The notes under the pieces were generated by a model that worked only from the letters and a program-made list of their open reading frames with translations, searched no databases and was not told the origin of the DNA. DNA of 64,000 bases, from assembly GCA_963769585.1 (NCBI GenBank), contig CAVYMJ010000006.1:2418001-2482000 (forward strand). The letters run 5' to 3'. Below, one piece after another: positions 59,499 to 64,000 of the stretch. Both the position numbers and the translations under genes were made by a program. Source of the stretch: SSC3 sp963769585. Its GTDB lineage: Bacteria; Actinomycetota; Actinomycetes; Propionibacteriales; Nocardioidaceae. Within the stretch, counting starts at the first letter, position 1, and each line of letters opens with the position of its first letter.

Positions 59499-59731
59499 GC
59501 GTCACCGTCCGTGTTGTCGGCGCCGGGGTCCTGACGGATCCCGAGCTCGCGCTCACGCACCACGGTGTAGATGCGGGCGATGTCTCGCTTGACCGTACGC
59601 AGACGACCGTGGCTCTCAAGCTGTCCGGTGGCGGACTGGAAGCGAAGGTTGAACAGCTCTTCCTTGGCCTCGCGGAGCTTGGTCTCCAGGTCGACATTGG
59701 TCATGTCGTCGAGATCGTTGGCGGTTGCCAT
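59495..59731 (-). CDS. rpmC: 50S ribosomal protein L29
   Basis: A 78-residue protein with the L29 helices NVDLETKLREAKEELFNLRF and HGRLRTVKRDIARIYTVVRE. The last dozen residues are acidic (DPGADNTDGDA). The start overlaps the rplP stop by 1 bp. Confidence 0.95.
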   Translation of the reverse strand: MATANDLDDMTNVDLETKLREAKEELFNLRFQSATGQLESHGRLRTVKRDIARIYTVVRERELGIRQDPGADNTDGDA

Positions 59732-60150
59732 CAGAAATCACCTGCCTCACGGGCGATGAAACGACACTTCATGGGGAGCTTGTGCATCGCACGACGCATA
59801 GCCTCGCGAGCCACGTCCTCCTGAACTCCGGAGAGCTCGAACATGACCCGGCCTGGCTTGACGTTTGCGATCCACCACTCCGGCGAACCCTTACCCGAAC
59901 CCATACGGGTCTCGGCAGGCTTCTTGGTCAGCGGACGGTCCGGGTAGATGTTGATCCACACCTTGCCGCCACGCTTGATGTGGCGGGTCATCGCGATACG
60001 AGCGGCCTCGATCTGACGGTTGGTCACATAGTGACCCTCGACCGCCTGGATGCCGAAGTCGCCGAAAGCGAGCTTCGTACCGCCCTTGGCGGCACCTCTC
60101 CGGTTCGGGTGGTGCTGCTTGCGGTGCTTGACCCTACGGGGCATCAACAT
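59731..60150 (-). CDS. rplP: 50S ribosomal protein L16
   Basis: The 139-residue L16 starts MLMPRRVKHRKQHHPNRRGA and has ARIAMTRHIKRGGKVWINIY and ETRMGSGKGSPEWWIANVKP. GGAGG lies 8 bases before the ATG at 60150. It sits at the A site near tRNA elbow. Confidence 0.97.
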   Translation of the reverse strand: MLMPRRVKHRKQHHPNRRGAAKGGTKLAFGDFGIQAVEGHYVTNRQIEAARIAMTRHIKRGGKVWINIYPDRPLTKKPAETRMGSGKGSPEWWIANVKPGRVMFELSGVQEDVAREAMRRAMHKLPMKCRFIAREAGDF

Positions 60151-60153
60151 GGC

Positions 60154-61008
60154 TTAGGCCTCCCCGGTGCTGGGAGCGGCAGCGGTCTCAGCGACCGCAG
60201 GAGCCTCGGCTGGTGCCTCGACCGCCGCGGTTGCCGGTGCGGACTCGGGAGCGGCGCCGCGGTCCGTACGGGTCGGACGATCGCCGCGCGAGCCACGGGT
60301 CGGACGGTCGGCACCACGAGTGGGCCGGCCACGGCCGGGAGCGCCTGCGCGGGCAGCGGCCTGGGCCTCACGCTCCGCACGGGTGCCGGCAACCTCGCCC
60401 TTGTAGATCCAGACCTTGACGCCGATACGACCGAAGGTGGTGCGGGCCTCGTAGAAGCCGTAGTCGATGTCGGCGCGGAGGGTGTGCAGGGGCACGCGAC
60501 CCTCGCGGTAGAACTCCGAACGCGACATCTCAGCGCCTCCGAGGCGGCCCGAGCACTGGATCCGGACGCCCTTGGCGCCGGAGCGCATCGAGGTCTGGAT
60601 GGCCTTACGCATCGCACGACGGAACGCCACCCGGCCGGACAGCTGCTCGGCAACGCCCTGCGCCACGAGCTGAGCGTCGATCTCGGGGTTCTTCACCTCG
60701 AGGATGTTCAGCTGGACCTGCTTGCCCGTCAGCTTCTCGAGCTCGGTGCGGATGCGGTCCGCCTCGGCGCCGCGGCGACCGATCACGATGCCCGGACGCG
60801 CAGTGTGGATGTCCACCCGGACCCGGTCACGGGTGCGCTCGATCTCTACCTTCGAGATCCCGGCACGCTCCATGCCCTTGCCCAGCAGCTTGCGGATCGC
60901 GACGTCCTCGCCGACGTACGCCTTGTACAGCTTCTCGGCGTACCAGCGGCTCTTGTGGTCGGTCGAGATGCCGAGTCGGAAACCGTTCGGGTTGATCTTC
61001 TGACCCAT
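60154..61008 (-). CDS. rpsC: 30S ribosomal protein S3
   Basis: S3 core (1-215) includes MGQKINPNGFRLGISTDHKS, the KH domain with GRRGAEADRIRTELEKLTGK and RVPLHTLRADIDYGFYEART. After residue 215 there is a 70-residue low-complexity tail, first Arg/Gly-rich with three RPTRG-like repeats, then Ala/Pro/Glu-rich to the end. The ATG overlaps the rplV stop by 1 bp. Confidence 0.97.
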   Translation of the reverse strand: MGQKINPNGFRLGISTDHKSRWYAEKLYKAYVGEDVAIRKLLGKGMERAGISKVEIERTRDRVRVDIHTARPGIVIGRRGAEADRIRTELEKLTGKQVQLNILEVKNPEIDAQLVAQGVAEQLSGRVAFRRAMRKAIQTSMRSGAKGVRIQCSGRLGGAEMSRSEFYREGRVPLHTLRADIDYGFYEARTTFGRIGVKVWIYKGEVAGTRAEREAQAAARAGAPGRGRPTRGADRPTRGSRGDRPTRTDRGAAPESAPATAAVEAPAEAPAVAETAAAPSTGEA

Positions 61009-61445
61009 TAGGCCTTCCGTCCCTTCTTGCCCTTGTTGCTCGTCTCGGAAAGCTCAGCGGGCTGCACCACCAGGGTGATGTGGCTCGTGCGCTTGTTGAT
61101 GCGTGAGGCACGACCCTGCGCGCGGGCACGCCAGCGCTTCATGGTCGGGCCTTCGTCCACCATCGCCTTGGACACGACCAGGGTGTTCCGGTCGAGGCCC
61201 TCGGTGGTCTCAGCGTTCGCGACCGCGCTCTCCAGGACCTTGTAGACGGTCTCGGCTGCAGCCTGCGGTGCGAACTGCAGCAGTGCCAGTGCGTCGTCCA
61301 CGCCCAGACCGCGGACCATGTCAACGACACGGCGGGCCTTCATCGGCGTGATGCGGACGAAGCGTGCGCTCGCGAAAGCACCGGGCTCGTCACCCAGCAG
61401 GCTGTCGCGGCGGGCGCTTACGCGTCTGCGCTCCAAAGTACTCAT
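61008..61445 (-). CDS. rplV: 50S ribosomal protein L22
   Basis: The 145-residue L22 has VRITPMKARRVVDMVRGLGV and KAMVDEGPTMKRWRARAQGR, the loop that lines the exit tunnel. It has a 20-residue N-terminal extension before the core. Follows rpsS with 26 bp. Confidence 0.96.
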   Translation of the reverse strand: MSTLERRRVSARRDSLLGDEPGAFASARFVRITPMKARRVVDMVRGLGVDDALALLQFAPQAAAETVYKVLESAVANAETTEGLDRNTLVVSKAMVDEGPTMKRWRARAQGRASRINKRTSHITLVVQPAELSETSNKGKKGRKA

Positions 61446-61471
61446 TTATCTGCTCTCCGTTTCGCCCCGCC

Positions 61472-61753
61472 TCAGCGGCGGCGGCTCTTCCGGTCGTCCT
61501 TGACGTGCCCGCGGTAGGTGCGGGTCGGTGCGAACTCGCCGAGCTTGTGGCCGACCATTGCGTCGGTCACGAACACCGGGACGTGCTTCCGCCCGTCGTG
61601 TACGGCGAGCGTGTGGCCGATCATGGCCGGCACGATCATCGATCGACGCGACCACGTCTTGATCACGTTGTGGGTGCCCTTCTCGTTCTGGGCGTCCACC
61701 TTCTTGATCAGGTGGCCGTCCACGAAGGGACCCTTCTTGAGACTGCGAGGCAT
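61472..61753 (-). CDS. rpsS: 30S ribosomal protein S19
   Basis: The 93-residue S19 starts MPRSLKKGPFVDGHLIKKVD, has TWSRRSMIVPAMIGHTLAVH and ends FAPTRTYRGHVKDDRKSRRR. It follows rplB with 18 bp. Confidence 0.97.
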   Translation of the reverse strand: MPRSLKKGPFVDGHLIKKVDAQNEKGTHNVIKTWSRRSMIVPAMIGHTLAVHDGRKHVPVFVTDAMVGHKLGEFAPTRTYRGHVKDDRKSRRR

Positions 61754-61771
61754 GGTGTCTTAGGCCCTTTC

Positions 61772-62602
61772 TCAGCGCTTGCCGGACTTGCGGCGACGGA
61801 TGATCTGGGCGTCGGAGGCCTTGCGCTTGCGCGTCCGGCCTTCGGGCTTGCCCCATGGCGACACCGGGTGACGACCACCCGAGGTCTTGCCCTCGCCACC
61901 ACCGTGCGGGTGGTCGACCGGGTTCATGACGACACCGCGGACGGTCGGGCGCTTGCCCTTCCAACGCATCCGGCCGGCCTTGCCCCAGTTGATGTTCGAC
62001 TGCTCGGCGTTACCGACCTCGCCCACCGTTGCGCGGCAGCGCACGTCGACGAAGCGCATCTCGCCCGAAGGCATCCGGAGCGTGGCCCGGGAGCCCTCCT
62101 TGGCGACGAGCTGCGCCGAGATCCCGGCGGAACGCGCGATCTTGGCGCCCCCACCCGGACGAAGCTCCACGCAGTGGATCGTCGTACCGACGGGGATGTT
62201 GCGAAGCGGCAGGTTGTTGCCCGGCTTGATGTCAGCCTTAGGCCCAGCCTCGACCGTCATCCCCTGGGTGAGGTCCTTCGGCGCGATGATGTAGCGCTTC
62301 TCGCCGTCGGCGAAGTGCAGGAGCGCGATCCGGGCCGTGCGGTTCGGGTCGTACTCGATGTGCGCGACCTTGGCGGGAACGCCGTCCTTGTCATAGCGAC
62401 GGAAGTCGATGATGCGGTAGGCGCGCTTGTGACCGCCACCCTGGTGACGCGTGGTGATGCGTCCCTGGTTGTTGCGGCCACCCTTCTTCGGGAGCGGCTT
62501 GGTCAGCGACTTCTCCGGCGTCGTCCGAGTGATCTCGACGAAGTCGGCGACAGACGAGCCGCGACGGCCCGGTGTAGTCGGCTTGTACTTACGGATACCC
62601 AT
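61772..62602 (-). CDS. rplB: 50S ribosomal protein L2
   Basis: The 276-residue L2 is complete: MGIRKYKPTTPGRRGSSVAD, GRITTRHQGGGHKRAYRIID and the peptidyl-transferase segment GVVMNPVDHPHGGGEGKTSG with its conserved His. Follows rplW with 32 bp. Confidence 0.98.
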   Translation of the reverse strand: MGIRKYKPTTPGRRGSSVADFVEITRTTPEKSLTKPLPKKGGRNNQGRITTRHQGGGHKRAYRIIDFRRYDKDGVPAKVAHIEYDPNRTARIALLHFADGEKRYIIAPKDLTQGMTVEAGPKADIKPGNNLPLRNIPVGTTIHCVELRPGGGAKIARSAGISAQLVAKEGSRATLRMPSGEMRFVDVRCRATVGEVGNAEQSNINWGKAGRMRWKGKRPTVRGVVMNPVDHPHGGGEGKTSGGRHPVSPWGKPEGRTRKRKASDAQIIRRRKSGKR

Positions 62603-62634
62603 GTCTTCTCAGTCCTCGTTCCTCGCGCACCCGG

Positions 62635-62940
62635 TCAGGAGACCGGGCCCCCGAAGATGTCGATGCGCTGTCCCTCGGCCAGGCTGACAATGGCGCGCTT
62701 GGTGTCCTTGCGCTTGCCGGTGCCGGTGCGCGTGCGGCGGGTCTTGCCAGGGCGGTTGAGCGTGTTCACGGAGGTGACCTTGACGTTGAACACCTTCTCG
62801 ACCGCGATCTTGATCTCGGTCTTGTTGGCGTCGGGGTGCACCAGGAAGGTGTACTTGTTCGCGTCCAGGAGCCCGTAGCTCTTCTCCGAGACGACCGGCG
62901 CGATCAGAACGTCGCGGTGGTCCTTGTGGAAGGTGCTCAC
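62635..62940 (-). CDS. rplW: 50S ribosomal protein L23
   Basis: The 101-residue L23 binds near the exit tunnel and docks trigger factor and SRP. It has IAPVVSEKSYGLLDANKYTF, VHPDANKTEIKIAVEKVFNV and RTRTGTGKRKDTKRAIVSLA. The ATG overlaps the rplD stop by 4 bp. Confidence 0.97.
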   Translation of the reverse strand: MSTFHKDHRDVLIAPVVSEKSYGLLDANKYTFLVHPDANKTEIKIAVEKVFNVKVTSVNTLNRPGKTRRTRTGTGKRKDTKRAIVSLAEGQRIDIFGGPVS

Positions 62941-63797
62941 TTCTCGTCCTCCCCGTCCTCGGCCTTGGCGGCCTTCTTCGCAGGTGCCTTCTTGGCCGGC
63001 TTCTCCGCTGCCTCGGGCGTCTCGGCCTTCTTCGCAGCTGCCTTCTTGGCCGGTGCCTTCTTGGCCGGTGCCTTCGCGGCGACCTTGTTCGCAGGAGCCT
63101 TCTTGGCAGCCGACTTCTTCGCAGGCTTCTCCGTGGGCTCGTCCTCGGCCGAAGCCTCGGACTCGCTCTCGGTCGCGACCGCCTTCACCGACTTGCCAGT
63201 GGTCCGACCTGCGACGAGAACGTCGTAGGCGCCCTTGGTGAAGATGATGTCGTCCGCGATCAGAACGTCGTAGGTGTTCAGCTGGTCGACGGCCAGGAGG
63301 TGCACGTCGGCGACGTTGCGCAGCGACAACCAGGTCAGGTTGTCACCCCGCTCGAGCACGACGAGGGCCTTGCGAGCCTCGGTCAGACCGTTGAGCGCGT
63401 CGAGAGCAGCCTTGGTGCTCGGCTTGTCACCCGAGACGAAACCCTCCACGACGTGGACGCGTCCGGCGCGAGCCCGGTCAGACAGGGCGCCACGCAGGGC
63501 GGCGGCCTTCATCTTCTTGGGGGTGCGCTGGTCGTAGCTGCGCGGCTGCGGGCCGTGGACGACGCCGCCGCCGACGAACTGCGGCGCACGGGTCGAGCCC
63601 TGACGAGCGCGACCGGTGCCCTTCTGCTTGTAGGGCTTGCGGCCACCGCCACGAACCTCCCCGCGGCGCTTGGTGGAGTGGGTTCCCTGGCGAGCAGCGG
63701 CCTGCTGAGCAACCACGACCTGGTGCATCAGCGGGATGTTGACCTGGACGTCGAAGATCTCGCCCGGAAGGTCGACCTTGAGTGCCTTGGCGGTCAC
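62937..63797 (-). CDS. rplD: 50S ribosomal protein L4
   Basis: L4 core (1-205) has QGTHSTKRRGEVRGGGRKPY, KGTGRARQGSTRAPQFVGGG and the RSYDQRTPKKMKAAALRGAL loop. After about residue 215 a 70-residue Lys/Ala/Pro tail with AKKAP-type repeats follows, like a histone H1 tail (APAKKAPAKKAAAKKAE), and ends in acidic EDGEDEK. The GTG start overlaps the rplC stop (GTGA). Confidence 0.96.
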   Translation of the reverse strand: MTAKALKVDLPGEIFDVQVNIPLMHQVVVAQQAAARQGTHSTKRRGEVRGGGRKPYKQKGTGRARQGSTRAPQFVGGGVVHGPQPRSYDQRTPKKMKAAALRGALSDRARAGRVHVVEGFVSGDKPSTKAALDALNGLTEARKALVVLERGDNLTWLSLRNVADVHLLAVDQLNTYDVLIADDIIFTKGAYDVLVAGRTTGKSVKAVATESESEASAEDEPTEKPAKKSAAKKAPANKVAAKAPAKKAPAKKAAAKKAETPEAAEKPAKKAPAKKAAKAEDGEDEK

Positions 63798-64000
63798 TTG
63801 GCTTCTCCCTTCTTGGCTGCGGTGCGGATGATCACGAGCGCACCCTTGGGGCCGGGGACGGCGCCCTTGATCAGGATCAGACCCTTGTCGGCGTCGACCG
63901 CGTGCACGGAGACGTTCTGGGTCGTGACGACGGCGTTACCCATCTGACCCGCCATGCGCATGCCCTTGAAGACACGCCCGGGGGTCGCGCAGCCGCCGAT
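63794..64000 (-). CDS. rplC: 50S ribosomal protein L3, C-terminal part
   Basis: The last 68 residues of L3 are seen, from IGGCATPGRVFKGMRMAGQM to VIIRTAAKKGEAK and the stop; the gene continues beyond the window end. RVFKGMRMAGQMGN is typical of L3. It is upstream of rplD in the S10 operon. Confidence 0.95.
   Translation of the reverse strand: MGGCATPGRVFKGMRMAGQMGNAVVTTQNVSVHAVDADKGLILIKGAVPGPKGALVIIRTAAKKGEAK

Noticed and set aside
62960..63130. CRISPR-like repeats of GGCCGGTGCCTTCTT type
   Set aside because: They encode the AKKAP tail of L4 in frame and lack fixed-length spacers.

Overview
The window comes from a high-GC actinobacterial chromosome. GC looks close to 70% by eye, GTG and TTG starts are common, and many genes overlap by 4 bp (ATGA/GTGA). 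Gene order is the conserved block guaA / choD-like GMC oxidase / guaB3 / guaB / groEL1-groES / tsaD-rimI-tsaB-tsaE-alr / nnr-acpS-glmS-coaA / glmM-rpsI-rplM / rplQ-rpoA / spc and S10 ribosomal clusters. Mycobacterium has the same order, but here it is interleaved with genes typical of Nocardioides-like Propionibacteriales (SigE-family sigma factors, DUF2510 protein, twin GroEL-type genes implied by a His-rich GroEL1). The genus is an inference.

Region 1 (1-13.8 kb): the end of a ROK-family gene, a DUF2510 membrane protein, a SnoaL-like protein, GMP synthase, an SDR, a two-gene aldehyde dehydrogenase + GMC oxidase operon, glpD, guaB3 and guaB (purine synthesis), and an ACT-GNAT fusion with a small HTH gene facing away from it. 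Region 2 (13.8-21 kb): groES-groEL under two adjacent CIRCE operators, a divergent THUMP-like methyltransferase, a thioredoxin-like lipoprotein/membrane protein, three small enzymes, and a SigE-family ECF sigma gene with its membrane partner. Region 3 (20.9-33.3 kb): the t6A-tRNA genes tsaD-rimI-tsaB-(GNAT)tsaE with alr, then arfB, nnrD/E, acpS, glmS, coaA, a hemerythrin-like gene, glmM and rpsI-rplM. Region 4 (33.5-47.4 kb): citrate synthase, three exported proteins (FN3, beta-propeller, polysaccharide deacetylase with Calx-beta repeats), an ABC-F ATPase, a second SigE-family sigma/partner pair, pyruvate phosphate dikinase, a nucleotidyltransferase, a MOSC protein, an RsmC-like methyltransferase and truA. 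Region 5 (47.4-64 kb): the complete alpha (infA-rpmJ-rpsM-rpsK-rpsD-rpoA-rplQ), spc (rplN to secY-adk-map) and most of the S10 (rplC to rpsQ) operons, all on the minus strand, interrupted only by an orphan antitoxin-like HTH gene on the plus strand between infA and map.

The genes are mostly housekeeping: translation, secretion, nucleotide and amino-sugar synthesis, protein folding. No phage, IS element, CRISPR array, tRNA or rRNA was found. The observations most worth a second look are an apparent one-base frameshift that cuts off the acidic tail of L17; the matching GCAAC-N16-CGTC promoters in front of both SigE-type sigma genes; the GNAT-TsaE fusion; the paired CIRCE sites; the ferredoxin-like cysteine motif of the GMC oxidase; and the orphan antitoxin between ribosomal operons. 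I did not find strong evidence for a wholly new multi-gene system.
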